Part shown: piece after piece, positions 1 to 9,754 of the stretch
Layout of the letters: the number at the start of each line of letters is the position of its first letter
How positions within the stretch are numbered: the first letter of the stretch is position 1
Assembly: GCA_036172665.1 (NCBI GenBank)
Contig: CM069872.1
Span: 43,200,101 to 43,264,100, forward strand
Direction of reading: 5' to 3'
DNA length: 64,000 nt
Source: Prosopocoilus inquinatus
Lineage: Eukaryota; Arthropoda; Insecta; Coleoptera; Lucanidae
Translations under genes and position numbers: made by a program
The notes under the pieces: model-generated
Databases searched by the model: none
Told to the model about the DNA's origin: nothing
The model's input: only the letters and a program-made list of their open reading frames with translations

Positions 1-510
1 TTCTTCAATTAGCCTTGGTAATAAATTGAACCATCCGAAATTTCCTTGCATGCTAAATTCTTTCCACATTTTTTGTTTTAGGGTTCTATTAAATCTTTCG
101 ACTATCGAACTTTTTAAATTAGAGTATGCGCTATAGTGATTAATTCTATATTTCTTCATTAAATTTTGGAACTCTGCATTGTAAAATTCCTTTCCGTTAT
201 CTGTTTGTATATTTTTCGGTACAGAATTTCTACCTTCAGATAAAATCGATTGAAAAGCTTTGGTTACTTCTTTACCTGTCTTATTTTTTAATGGTATTCC
301 CCAAGCATACTTGGAAAATGCGTTGATCACTGTCAGAATGTATTTGTATCCTTTGTTTATCTTGGCATAAGGTAGCATTTCAATTAAGTCTGCTTGGAAG
401 AGATCTCTGAGTCCTTTTATTATTACTCGACGACGGCGAAAGTTTTTCCTTGCTGGTTTGTGCAACTCATTAACAACATCACGTTTCACATTAGAAGATA
501 GATTAGACAT
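1..510 (-). CDS. Retroviral-type DDE integrase, C-terminal part off-window
   Basis: This is the integrase that inserts Polinton-type DNA into host chromosomes. The 170 visible codons carry the catalytic core: first Asp at residue 41 (QADLIEM), second Asp at 104 (QTDNGKEF) and Glu at 138 (SIVERFNR), i.e. an intact D,D-33-E arrangement. The N-terminal stretch with ELHKPARKNF and a run of Arg resembles the short N-terminus of many arthropod Polinton integrases, so the ATG at 508-510 is probably the true start. The frame is still open at position 1; the chromodomain-like C-terminus would follow outside. It overlaps the stop of the preceding gene by 8 bp. Confidence 0.9.
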   Translation of the reverse strand, partial: MSNLSSNVKRDVVNELHKPARKNFRRRRVIIKGLRDLFQADLIEMLPYAKINKGYKYILTVINAFSKYAWGIPLKNKTGKEVTKAFQSILSEGRNSVPKNIQTDNGKEFYNAEFQNLMKKYRINHYSAYSNLKSSIVERFNRTLKQKMWKEFSMQGNFGWFNLLPRLIEE

Positions 511-886
511 TTTCAGTTAGAACTCGTTTTCTTACGATGAATTCAACAAATAATGGAACTGCACAAACTAAAGATGTGCAAGTAAACGAGATTTGATCTC
601 CCACATTCAACGTTCTTCCAATTAAAGTATCAGTACAATTTATAGCGTTGATGGATACTGTAATGTTGACAATAGTAGGTTGATGAATAAGTACTTTTTT
701 AACAACGCAAGTTTCTTGGATCGTATACGTCGTTTGGTGACCTCTATTTGAAAGCAAATACACACTTTCGGCGTTAAGCTCTTGACTCTGAAAGTCTAAT
801 AATGTTTCGTAAAATAATGGTGTAGCAGCAATGTGTTTGAAAACTGTGTGTTTATGAACGTGTCTTCCAAACTTATCAATAGTCAT
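503..886 (-). CDS. Unrecognised 127-aa Polinton protein
   Basis: I do not recognise this protein. It starts at an ATG 68 bp after the stop of the DUF8207-like gene and ends 8 bp inside the integrase frame, so it sits tightly within the element. The chain is rich in Thr, Val and Ile with a beta-strand-like pattern and has five Cys. It has no clear signal peptide or transmembrane helix, although the last 30 residues are fairly hydrophobic before a basic tail. The position suggests an accessory or virion-associated protein; no function can be assigned from sequence. Confidence 0.6.
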   Translation of the reverse strand: MTIDKFGRHVHKHTVFKHIAATPLFYETLLDFQSQELNAESVYLLSNRGHQTTYTIQETCVVKKVLIHQPTIVNITVSINAINCTDTLIGRTLNVGDQISFTCTSLVCAVPLFVEFIVRKRVLTENV

Positions 887-954
887 TGTGAATCAATCAA
901 CAACTATGTGAAACTGAAATGTGTGCTCGCTTGCACTCCACTAAATACTACAAT

Positions 955-2181
955 TTACAAAATAATTTTAGCCTCTTTTAATTCTTCAATGATCGCTATG
1001 ATTTCATTGTTATGTGCGGAGTGACCTGCTGATTTGGATGCGTTCAATAAACGCAATCGTTCTACTAGTTCGTTAGGATCATCCCAGTATTGATACTGCA
1101 AACATTTGTTAGGTACAAGCTTTTTCTCCAAAGCTCCACCTGTTTTCCAGCTTCGCGCCCACCAAACGTTTGGTGGTTTTCCCTGAATTATTGGTTTTAT
1201 AATATTCACATATTTAAATCCTCTGCTTGCAGATATTCGCCCTGAGGGATTATAATTAACTTTAAACGCACTAGTTCTTCTCAATATATCTCTATAGTCT
1301 CGCACATCGTGAAACGTAAATTTCTCTGGATTTTTCTTAAAAACCAGCTCGTATAAACCTTTAGTACCCTTATACGCCAAGTCTCCAATTACAAGATCGG
1401 GACCGTCAAACTTAAGCTCCTGGTTCCCAACAAACAATCTCTCATCTTCTTCTCTTACACCGTATTTTGTATCGAATTCATTTTCTACATCAGTTTCAAA
1501 TCGTGTAACATAATCACGTGCTAACGGATGATACGATTCTAAGGCAGCTTCCACCAGCGGTGATTCTAATCTAGTCCGAAGTAATGATTTTCGTTCTTCT
1601 AGAAGTGTACGAGCATGAGCCAGGGATTCGTCCGCAGGGGGGTTACTGCTTTCGGTGTCATATTCTTCTGCTTCTTCATAAACAGATTTTGAAGTTGGAG
1701 ATGTGGACTTTTCATGAGGAACCTCAAGAATTTCTTCATCTTCTAAGATGGAAGGTTGTTTAATTTCACGTCCAAGTGGCGTTGAAGTACCCACATCATG
1801 CTCCTCTGACAATCCAATTCGCGACGAAGGATCGGATTTTAATTTATAACTCGGTCTTCTTCGTATGAAAGAAGGATCAGATCTCAATTTATAAATCGGT
1901 CTTTTTCGTAGGAAAGAACTCTTTGGCTCCTCTTTCAATCTCTTTTCACTGGCTTCGTATGACTGTTGCTCCTCTTTCATAGGTAATACGCTGCGAACAA
2001 CATCTAGCTTATTGACAATATCTCGGAGTGGCTCTACAATAGGTGAATAAGTTGTCTGCAGATACTTTTTTGATTGCTCCGCATGATGTTTTGCTTGTGC
2101 AATATCGGATTTAAGTGTTTTTAATTTAGTACGCAAACTTTCGCGCGCAGTGGCTAATTCTGCTTTAAGTTTGTTACTCAT
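955..2181 (-). CDS. DUF8207-like Polinton protein
   Basis: A 408-aa protein of a type that accompanies arthropod Polintons. Residues about 1-65 are a charged helical or coiled-coil segment. Residues about 85-120 contain two near-identical tandem copies of an Arg/Lys-rich motif (RRPSYKLKSDPS-like). An acidic, Ser-rich linker follows. The C-terminal half starting near FDTKYGVREED contains the GDLAYKGTKGLYELVFKKNP and YRDILRRTSAF stretches that I associate with the DUF8207 family. The molecular role is unknown. The ATG lies just downstream of the ATPase stop (2198), consistent with a compact cluster. Family assignment is from recall and carries moderate certainty; that it is a real element gene is much surer. 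Confidence 0.75.
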   Translation of the reverse strand: MSNKLKAELATARESLRTKLKTLKSDIAQAKHHAEQSKKYLQTTYSPIVEPLRDIVNKLDVVRSVLPMKEEQQSYEASEKRLKEEPKSSFLRKRPIYKLRSDPSFIRRRPSYKLKSDPSSRIGLSEEHDVGTSTPLGREIKQPSILEDEEILEVPHEKSTSPTSKSVYEEAEEYDTESSNPPADESLAHARTLLEERKSLLRTRLESPLVEAALESYHPLARDYVTRFETDVENEFDTKYGVREEDERLFVGNQELKFDGPDLVIGDLAYKGTKGLYELVFKKNPEKFTFHDVRDYRDILRRTSAFKVNYNPSGRISASRGFKYVNIIKPIIQGKPPNVWWARSWKTGGALEKKLVPNKCLQYQYWDDPNELVERLRLLNASKSAGHSAHNNEIIAIIEELKEAKIIL

Positions 2182-2197
2182 GGTGCATCCGCATCCT

Positions 2198-2959
2198 TTA
2201 ACGTCTGTTACAGTACTGAAGAACTGTAGAACTATGTAAAAATGAAAGAACTATGTAAAATGTAGTGGTTTTAAAGATATATGTACGTGTCGAATCCTTT
2301 CGATATCTCCCTGCGTTTATGGAACAATCGGTATCAATAACTAAGAAACCAAACGGTTCCTTCCAACAAGCGTAACAGATATTACGAAACTGGTCCATAG
2401 TCATATCTCCGCTGACGTAATCATCGTAAACGTGTTTCAAATTTGTGAAATCTTGACGAAATAGTATTAAGAAATTACAATTATCACGAATCATTTGTTT
2501 GGGTATTGCACTGTAAGTTTGACTTAAATAAAAGCAGTCAACATTTCTATGACGTCCAAAGGAGAAATATTCTTTAATTAAATTTTGTGTAGTACACTGA
2601 ACATCATCAAAAACAACGACTGAATATTCTTTTACATTTGTAGGTGACACCATTTTTTCAATATCGGAAATTTCAAAGTAGCCTATTTCGGGCACTGTTG
2701 ATAGCAAATGTCGGAGAAATTTATACTTCCCCTGAGATAAGGTCTTACAGCAGATGTATAAATTTTGGAAACGTAATCCGTTCGGATGGGTTAATAATGT
2801 CACTAAGGAATTACTTTTACCAGCCCCTGAGCTCCCGCTAATGATAACGCGTTTACTTGATCCTCCGAAGAGAACACTGTGACGTTTAAAGGTTTCATTT
2901 GCGATTGCATCGTCGAAATTTTGTACGGGTAACTTTAAAGACTGTTGTTGAAACTTCAT
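2198..2959 (-). CDS. A32/FtsK-HerA-type genome-packaging ATPase
   Basis: The motor thought to pump element DNA into capsids. From the preferred ATG at 2957-2959 (MKFQQQ) the Walker A motif GSSGAGKS falls at residues 42-49 and Walker B VVVFDD at 114-119. The order and spacing match the viral A32 branch of the HerA/FtsK superfamily. A more distal in-frame ATG at 2980 adds seven residues; the inner one is favoured because family members typically begin close to this sequence. The protein is about 253 aa, normal for Polintons. No internal stop or missing motif is visible. The C-terminal 30 residues look unusually hydrophobic and may be lineage-specific. Confidence 0.93.
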   Translation of the reverse strand: MKFQQQSLKLPVQNFDDAIANETFKRHSVLFGGSSKRVIISGSSGAGKSNSLVTLLTHPNGLRFQNLYICCKTLSQGKYKFLRHLLSTVPEIGYFEISDIEKMVSPTNVKEYSVVVFDDVQCTTQNLIKEYFSFGRHRNVDCFYLSQTYSAIPKQMIRDNCNFLILFRQDFTNLKHVYDDYVSGDMTMDQFRNICYACWKEPFGFLVIDTDCSINAGRYRKDSTRTYIFKTTTFYIVLSFLHSSTVLQYCNRR

Positions 2960-3241
2960 ATTTAAAATAATATTTTTCAAAAATATTCAAAATATTTTTG
3001 CTCCTTACAACACGTTATTAATTTCCTCGTTACCAAACGCGATACTCTATTACTGTGTTGTAGTTATCAATATCAACTGCTATATAAACACTCTTTAAAA
3101 CTCATAAATTATTTATTTAAATAAATATAATAAATTAATGTTCCTAACTAACTAAATTAATATTTCTAACTAAATTAATATTTCTAACTCTAACTAAATT
3201 AATATCTCTAACCTAAACTCTGATTAATGCTCTAATGCTCC

Positions 3242-3714
3242 TCACTGTAAAAAATAAGATGTTATTAAAATGTTGAAAGGTAATGAACGATAACGAACCC
3301 AAGATTCATCCATCGTGGATTCCACTTCCACCTCTCCCCTTTCCTCCTCCTCCACCTCCACCTTTAGTGGTAAAGGCCGAGGTAGAGGCTCCAACACTGG
3401 CGGCGCAAACACCCTCCTTTTTAGGCGGATGCGTTGAGGCGCCGCCACTTGCTGCACCGGCGGCCTTCGTTCAGGTGTGGCCGCCGCTAGCGGCGTTGGA
3501 GTGTAGCTGGGTGAAGGTGACCGTTCGATACGTGGATGAACCATGCGATAATTAACTACCGCCGTTTCCGCATTAATCAGAGTTCCGTCCATTAACTGAA
3601 AAAGTAAATAATCAAAAATATAAACCGTAAAATACAAATTAGATTACTCACTTTCAGTTCCACTTGCCTCATAAAAATTGATTTCACGAGAGGCACGTTT
3701 GGTGAAGAACTCAT
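3242..3714 (-). CDS. Spliced Pro-rich Polinton protein (two exons)
   Basis: I do not recognise the family. Exon 1 runs 3714 to 3652, with ATG at 3714-3712 directly after a splice-acceptor-like TTTTACAG. A 56-bp intron (3651 to 3596) has a GTGAGT donor and a TTTTTCAG acceptor, and exon 2 runs 3595 to 3242. Exon 1 is exactly 21 codons, so phase is preserved and the product is about 138 aa. The middle is rich in Pro, Ser, Thr and Ala, followed by an acidic Glu/Val run. An upstream GTATGT donor near 3790 suggests a further non-coding 5' exon. Without splicing the frame would open only at a non-ATG codon, which supports the intron. Confidence 0.6.
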
Positions 3715-3909
3715 CTGTAAAACGAATAACAATTATTAAAAATTGTACAAAGAAAAATAATTTTTTATATCCTCGAAAACATACCTAATACCTCGACAAC
3801 ATTTCCAACTTCATGTGAGGAACATACCATTAAACAACAATATAATTCACAGACATATCTACTTAAGAGAAGAAGTTAAATCTTAAGACACTAAATCAAA
3901 CTTAATCTT

Positions 3910-5612
3910 TTAAATAGATATGTCTGCGACAAGATTATGAAACAAATCTTGGATCAGGCTCAGACGGTTGTGAATGAGGGAAATTTTGTCATATTGTTCG
4001 TTTAAAGCCTGGTCAGTCGGAGACCTTAAGCGAACTGTACGTAAAATTTCACGACAAGATTGCAACTCATCCGTGACTTTTCTAAGATTTTTCTCACCCT
4101 CTAAACAACAGTTCCTGACTTCAGGCATAATTCCGTCATAATAATTTTGGACTGCTGTTGAGATAACTCCCACTAAATTGGGAGAGGGTGAAAGAAGGGG
4201 TATAACATGTTGTGATGAGGAAAGGGATCGAATAGGTGTAGAGGTTCGGACACTAGGAGAGGATATTTCAAGGCGAGAAGGTGAAATCTGAAGTCGAGAA
4301 GGTGGAATTTGAGAGGGTGGGATAAGTAGTTCCGGTTGTGATTGTGAAGATGACAAATTCTGAATATTGGATATAATATTAGCAGATTCACTAACATTAG
4401 TCCTCGGTAGATTAATAGTCCTCGGTCGACGAACAGAAGGAGAATTATTAATCATTACTGGATTAATATTAATTGATGAGTTCGTGTTATTATTATTCCC
4501 AATTGGTGATAATTGAGATATCTCCATTGAACGGTCTGATATATCAATTATTTCAGAAACTGAGTCATTAGGATTTAGCGGGATATTATCTGCAACAACA
4601 CGGGGTTGCGACTGACTCAGTTGACCTTGCAACTCCGCACTATGCATCAAGTCATGATTTGAACGCAAAGAAGAAAGAAAAAGTCTTTCATTAGCAATTC
4701 TTTCCAATCTACGTTCCATTGTGCGTTCCCTTCTGCGTTGCAAATATTCTGCTTTAGGCAACCACACTCTTTCATACTTGTCGCTAACGGTCCTTAGACG
4801 AGAATATTGGTTGCCACGTAGGGTGCGTAAATATTGTGTGGGTTCACGAGTATTAGAAGCGGATTTAGAAACAGATTTAGAAATGGAACTCGGAGTTTTT
4901 GATTTAGAAATAACAGATCTAGAAATGACACTCGGAGTTGTAAAGACGGATGTAATAGGAACAGTTTCCGATGTAGAAATAGGAACGGATGTTACAGCAA
5001 CCGAAGTAGTAGAGGCTGATGTGGATGTTACAATAGGAGTAACTATTGACTGTTGAGAAATGAGGGGTTGAGTAGGTTTGGCTTGCGTAAGGAAAGAAGA
5101 AATAAGGGGTTGAGTGGGTTGTTTAAGAATGGGAACTGATTTATTTGATGGGGAAACTGGTTTATTTGGTGGTTTCGAAGTTTGAGGTGGTTTCTTTAAA
5201 GAAGAAGTAGCGATTAATTGTTGTGGAATAATAAAAGGAGGTTGGGTAGATTGCTGATTAAGAATAAAAGGGCTAGGAACCGGCTAGGAACCAGCAATTG
5301 GCTAACAATTGGTTGACTGGAATGAATGTCTCGAGAATCCACACGATCTATTACGTCACCAACTGCGTTCAGTGTAGAATCATTGATAATTCCTTCTTGC
5401 AACAGGAAAGAGGAATTATCAATTTCATTCCACCATGAAGGCGGCACATTTGCTTGAGTGGTAAATGCACTCTGAGAAACATTTACTTGAGCAGTACTTG
5501 CCACTCCTGTCTGTGTTTCTCTAAATGCAGATTCCACGCTAGTAGTTACTGTTGAAGAAGGATTTCCTTGTAAATATTGCTGTAAAATTGGGCGTTCATT
5601 TCCAAAGGACAT
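3910..5612 (-). pseudogene. Ser/Pro-rich Polinton protein split by an 11-bp tandem duplication
   Basis: Two long frames on the same strand belong to one gene. The N-terminal frame runs from ATG 5612-5610 and the C-terminal frame continues, rich in Ser, Thr and Pro, down to the stop at 3910, ending in a helical, charged region (about the last 90 codons). They are separated by a perfect 11-bp direct duplication at 5271-5281/5282-5292, which shifts the frame by two and creates an in-frame TAG. The N-terminal frame instead runs on in low-similarity sequence to 5214. Upstream, a TATA box (5837-5845) and two small introns (5785-5725 and 5679-5615) precede the ATG, so this was an expressed gene. The family is unrecognised; a structural or tegument-like role is only a guess. 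Confidence 0.7.
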
Positions 5613-5836
5613 TACTAGCATGCAAAAATACGGAGTATATTAAAACATTAAAACGTAAATCTTACTTAATAATACTTACAGTTAAATTGTTAAACAAACA
5701 AGAACAGATACAGAACAGATATATCTGGAAAAATAGAGTATCATACTATAGATCTATTAATGAATTAAGAAGTAAAAGCACTTACCAGTAGATTCACTGA
5801 ACAAATAACTTGTGAGTTTATTCGAACTAAATGCCT

Positions 5837-5845
5837 CCTTTTATA
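5837..5845 (-). promoter_or_regulatory. TATA box of the Ser/Pro-rich gene
   Basis: TATAAAAGG on the minus strand, about 230 bp upstream of the ATG at 5612. Downstream are a GTAAGT donor after 5786, a TTTTTCCAG acceptor before 5724, a GTAAGT donor after 5680 and a TAG acceptor before 5614. This gives two short non-coding 5' exons. Confidence 0.55.
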
Positions 5846-7281
5846 CTCGAAAAGTTGAAGGTAAACCTTCTAAAACTGCACGTAAGAAATTATGTAATAT
5901 GTTATATTATATAGAAAGCCCTCTCCCCACTCCCATCCCTACTCTTCCCTTTCCATTTTCTGGGCGTCACGAAGGCGTAACGAAGGCGTAACCACGGCCC
6001 ACTAGAACTAACCTTTCCTCTTTTCTTCTTTCCTTTCTTTCCTCCTTTTTTCCTTCCTTTCTCCTCTTTTTTTCTTTCCTTCTCTCCTTTTTTTTCTTTC
6101 CTTTCTGTCCTTTTCTTCTTTCCTTCTCTTTTTTTATTCTTACTTGCAGTTATTTTGAAAAAATTTCAATAACTAATTATTCTCTCTAACGACTTTAGAA
6201 TTTGAATAACATTTACGAAGTTTAATAATAATCTTATTATAACCAAGTTGAATAGTAATTCTAATCTTATTATTACCAAGTTTATAATAATCATTATTCA
6301 AATGAATGTAAGGAAAAAGTGTATCTGTCGAATAATAATCTTTATTCGCAAAAATTTTCCTAAATCAAACTTGCAAGTGTCACACAGTTTAACGATACAC
6401 ATTACACACACGAGCACTCATCTTCTAGAAACCACGATTTCATCGAACAGTCAGCCCCTAATCTTTATTTGTAAGAATCGTGTAAATTTAAATTACATTC
6501 TTAAAAATATTCTCTTACTTATATTCTCTTAGTAAACACGCACTAAGCTTTGTGAAAGACCGATTAAGACTGGTGTGTAATACCAATATATTAGTTAAAC
6601 GATTTCTATGCAAATTGAATTTGAATTTTAAATCGACGGTGAATGCTCGTAAATATGTTAATTTACTGTTATGCAATTCTTGCTGGTATGGCTCGCTTTA
6701 AAACGTGCTTGTTTTTATTTATTTAAAACGGTATTTATATTCATTCACAACTCGGAATACATATGTAAATTTTATAGTATTTGTATATTTAATCGACGTT
6801 CGCCTTCAAACATGTTTATTTTTTCTATGCCACTTAATTTATTATACGACGGTGTGTGAATCTAAATTCTTAAATTTTAAATTGATCGATTAAAATTAAT
6901 AACGTCTCCTTTCTGATTTAGTTTATTATAATTTTTATACAGATCACTTCTCGCTATGAAATTTTTAACGCTGCACAGTGAAAACCATTTTTGTGACTTT
7001 TACATCGTAGAAAATTCGTAAATTTGACAACGTTTGAAATTTCAATCGAATAAAGCGATACTTTCAAAGACAATAAAAATCTGTCAAGCTAAATTGCTCA
7101 TCAAGAGTTAATCTAAATAATTTAATAACGCAATGTATTTCTAAATTCTTTCTTAAATCCTTAAATTGATTTATTAAAATTAATAACGAATAAAATAACA
7201 ACTCCTTTCTGATTATAGTTTATTGTATAATAATATATTATTAATAACAATATTTAATAATTAATATTTTAATAATAATAT
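5846..7281. other. Gene-free stretch inside the Polinton
   Basis: No protein frame that I can support. It holds the pyrimidine tract at 6012-6134 and an imperfect direct repeat (about 6870-6935 and 7145-7225) marked by shared TTAAAATTAATAACG and CCTTTCTGATT blocks. The rest is very AT-rich. Confidence 0.6.
6012..6134 (+). repeat. Pyrimidine tract (CT-rich, about 120 nt)
   Basis: Almost uninterrupted C and T on the plus strand, hence a purine tract on the coding strand of the element. No fixed repeat unit. Such homopurine/homopyrimidine tracts can form triplex DNA. It lies upstream of the leftward Ser/Pro-rich gene. Confidence 0.8.
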
Positions 7282-7617
7282 TTAAGAATAAGTACACAAA
7301 TAGCAATTCTTCTTCCGTGGAGGTGGACCATCTATTTCATCCAAAGAAAATTCGGTTTGATTCCAATGTTGGTGACAGAGTCTCTGACTTTGTAGATATT
7401 TACAGCGTTGATAATGGATTGGCAACTTAGGCCAGATATATTCTAGATCTACGGCTGTGACTCTGGTACATAGATACGATTTTGGAAAGTACTTCAAATC
7501 CTTATCTGGTATACTACTGAACGAACAATCTTTTTCGTACTGGTCAATAACTTCGCCAACCTTCTCTACAACATGCTTTATAATGTTCTTGCAAAATAGA
7601 CGGGAGAAGAAATCCAT
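7282..7617 (-). CDS. Unrecognised 111-aa Polinton protein
   Basis: I cannot name the family. The frame starts at ATG 7617-7615, 46 bp after the stop of the next upstream gene (7663). It has five to seven Cys and a His-containing stretch (CHQHW), followed near the C-terminus by a Pro-Pro-Arg-Lys-Lys and a CYLC motif. Spaced Cys/His could bind zinc, but no standard finger spacing is visible. Tight spacing within the cluster supports a real gene. Confidence 0.55.
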   Translation of the reverse strand: MDFFSRLFCKNIIKHVVEKVGEVIDQYEKDCSFSSIPDKDLKYFPKSYLCTRVTAVDLEYIWPKLPIHYQRCKYLQSQRLCHQHWNQTEFSLDEIDGPPPRKKNCYLCTYS

Positions 7618-7662
7618 TGCGAAGCTGAACTTTTCTTATACTAACTAAGAACCAAAGTTTCC

Positions 7663-8193
7663 TCATAATATATCACAAATGTTTAGTGTAAAAAATCCTT
7701 CATATAACTTTGTTTGAATAAATTTATGTAAATCAAACACGTTCGTTAAAGCACACATGCAATTTTTTCTTGAGTGAAATGGACACTTGGGTTCGGATTT
7801 TTGCAATTTTTGTACATCCTCGTAAATTTCACCCAAATCTAACACAGGTACACTTTCACCATTGCTTTTCGCTAGAATTTCACATAGAAATCGAGACTTC
7901 TCCACTCCTTTAACGTAAACGACTTTGGCTGTACAACATAAAAAGTTGATGATTGCGTCAAACTCAGATAAGGGGACGAATCCTCTATTCCAATCAATGC
8001 AATGGTGATTGGTCATTAACCAGTTTGCAACATTTTGAAATTTTCTGGGGACCATTGACAAACTTGTGGGTGGTTGAAATAAAAAATGACTCACTTTTCT
8101 TTCACTATCGTAAGAAGCCAACTCTTTTGGTATAAACTGATTATTTTCCACTTTAAATCCTTGAATGTCAATGACAATAAATCGTTTTTTCAT
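7663..8193 (-). CDS. 176-aa Polinton protein, possible inactive RNase H-fold/exonuclease-like
   Basis: The family is not identified with confidence. The N-terminus (RFIVIDIQGF) resembles the first beta strand of DnaQ-like exonucleases, where an Asp-x-Glu pair would bind metal; here the second acidic residue is Gln. Near residues 135-150 is a CPFHSRKNCMCAL motif with Cys/His spacing reminiscent of metal-binding or Maelstrom-like RNase H-fold proteins. These are resemblances, not proof. The ATG at 8193-8191 lies 81 bp downstream of the major capsid stop and a TTTTATAAG TATA-like element precedes it. Location directly behind the capsid gene suggests a late or assembly-linked role. Confidence 0.6.
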   Translation of the reverse strand: MKKRFIVIDIQGFKVENNQFIPKELASYDSERKVSHFLFQPPTSLSMVPRKFQNVANWLMTNHHCIDWNRGFVPLSEFDAIINFLCCTAKVVYVKGVEKSRFLCEILAKSNGESVPVLDLGEIYEDVQKLQKSEPKCPFHSRKNCMCALTNVFDLHKFIQTKLYEGFFTLNICDIL

Positions 8194-8273
8194 GGTTCGG
8201 TTGATGTTGCTTCTTATAAAATCAAATTAAATCAAATAGTTTTAGCTTCTCTGTTAATACTGCCATTCACGGT

Positions 8274-9494
8274 TTACATCAACTGACGGACAATTTTGGT
8301 GAGAGGTGAATAAGAGAACGCTTTGTCATGCAGAATTAAACAGTAAGCAATAGTATCAGCTTTAATATTTTCTTTAGTTGTAAACTCAATTCTTATTTCT
8401 ACTGCACTTTTATGCATTACATCTCTCTGAAAAGTGCAGTCGATTCCTATTAATGGGCAACTAGCTAATCCTTTTGGATTGAACCAAGGTTGACTGCTTT
8501 CACGATGATAATAATTTTCCTGAAATCTGGAATACATGTCGTATATAACGGCGTATTTGTTATTTTCAATATCAATATCAATATTGTCGTACGGATAGCG
8601 TTCGCCATTTAGAAATACCGTTAATGATTTTAACTTAACGTCATCAAACAGACTCATGTTTGCATCGACGACACCCTTTCGCTTAGTTTGAAAACCGATG
8701 ATTATGTACCTTGGCGTTTCCAACTGCGGAGCCGTTTTTACTGTCCAAGAATGACTTGTCGTAGTTGGGAGCGACGGATACTCGTGCAACTCCCAGCTTC
8801 TGAAAGGAATTTGTATTTCAACATCTCTGTCTGTCACTCTCGTTAAAGCCAATTGCTCACGTAGTCCAACAGAAATATGAGGTATACGCCATACAATTTT
8901 GTCAATTATTAATTTAATCTTTTCCGTCTTGTTTGTTTCCAGAACTGCATCAACGTCATCATTTGCTCTGATCAATACTAATTCTTGCCTCATATTCAAG
9001 ACGATCTTTTTATAATCTTCCCCAAAACCTAATAGTGTCTTTAAAGGTACACTTGCTGAGAAATCTCCCTTAACGTTGAGTATATCGCTCATTTTATCAT
9101 TCTCCTGAATCCATCCTGCATTTTCCAATTTTACTGTATCGTTGCGAGTAAAAGAAAAATACCCTTTCATTGTTGATGTTATGCCAACATTTCTTACCGA
9201 ATCCACCTGTACTCCGTTCAGAAGATATCTAATCTCGCTAAACATATAAGCTACCGGATTATTTATCAATTGTGCCGTCGCACTGTGTTTAGTATTATCA
9301 CTAACCAAACGCAGTCTTCCCTCTACGTACAAATAACTTTCGCAAGGGAGGGTGTAATTGTCGATCTCAGGTACGGTGATACGCACTTCATCGTTATTAC
9401 CAAATGATGAACTGAATGGTAAGTGTGAATGGAACTCCATACTGGTTATTGAAGTGTCCAATTTAATTTTATCAGTTACTCCCAAAATATCCAT
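8274..9494 (-). CDS. Major capsid protein (hexon-like, double jelly roll)
   Basis: A 406-aa protein whose length, beta-rich composition and position next to penton and protease genes match the Polinton/adintovirus hexon-like major capsid protein, which trimerises into the pseudo-hexagonal capsomer. The N-terminal pattern (TSITSMEFHSHLPF, then TVPEIDNYTLPCESYLYVEGRL) fits the first jelly roll; the second follows after about residue 190. The frame is open throughout, from ATG 9494-9492 to the stop at 8274. A TTATAAGGTG TATA-like box lies about 100 bp upstream. Assignment rests on family resemblance and synteny; no structural prediction could be run. Confidence 0.85.
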   Translation of the reverse strand: MDILGVTDKIKLDTSITSMEFHSHLPFSSSFGNNDEVRITVPEIDNYTLPCESYLYVEGRLRLVSDNTKHSATAQLINNPVAYMFSEIRYLLNGVQVDSVRNVGITSTMKGYFSFTRNDTVKLENAGWIQENDKMSDILNVKGDFSASVPLKTLLGFGEDYKKIVLNMRQELVLIRANDDVDAVLETNKTEKIKLIIDKIVWRIPHISVGLREQLALTRVTDRDVEIQIPFRSWELHEYPSLPTTTSHSWTVKTAPQLETPRYIIIGFQTKRKGVVDANMSLFDDVKLKSLTVFLNGERYPYDNIDIDIENNKYAVIYDMYSRFQENYYHRESSQPWFNPKGLASCPLIGIDCTFQRDVMHKSAVEIRIEFTTKENIKADTIAYCLILHDKAFSYSPLTKIVRQLM

Positions 9495-9590
9495 GTCGTT
9501 CTGTTTAGATGATGATTGCCTTACGTGTAATGATGGTGTTCACCCTTTGACGGTTACGTTTCTTCTACAGAATAATTCCCCCTATGTTAG

Positions 9591-9600
9591 CACCTTATAA
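9591..9600 (-). promoter_or_regulatory. TATA-like box of the major capsid gene
   Basis: TTATAAGGTG on the minus strand, 97 bp upstream of the capsid ATG and within the 260-bp spacer behind the penton stop. Confidence 0.4.
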
Positions 9601-9754
9601 CCTAAACTCTCTAAATATATTCGATTTCTCTGTGTCAATTTCAGTTTTTTTTGTCGACAACAGTTCAGTATCTGTTTCCGTGGTTTAAATAATACATTAC
9701 GTCTAATTCTGCTACACTCTTTCCGTTTCGAATAATTGCTATCGTAAATAATCA

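Noticed and set aside
3283..3555. 90-codon plus-strand frame rich in Pro and Ala
   Set aside because: It is the antisense shadow of the Pro-rich Polinton exon on the minus strand, which has intron and cluster support.
4721..5056. 111-codon plus-strand frame with Asp/Glu/Val repeats
   Set aside because: Antisense of the Ser/Thr-rich stretch of the disrupted Polinton gene; the repeats are the complement of Ser-Lys-Ser runs.
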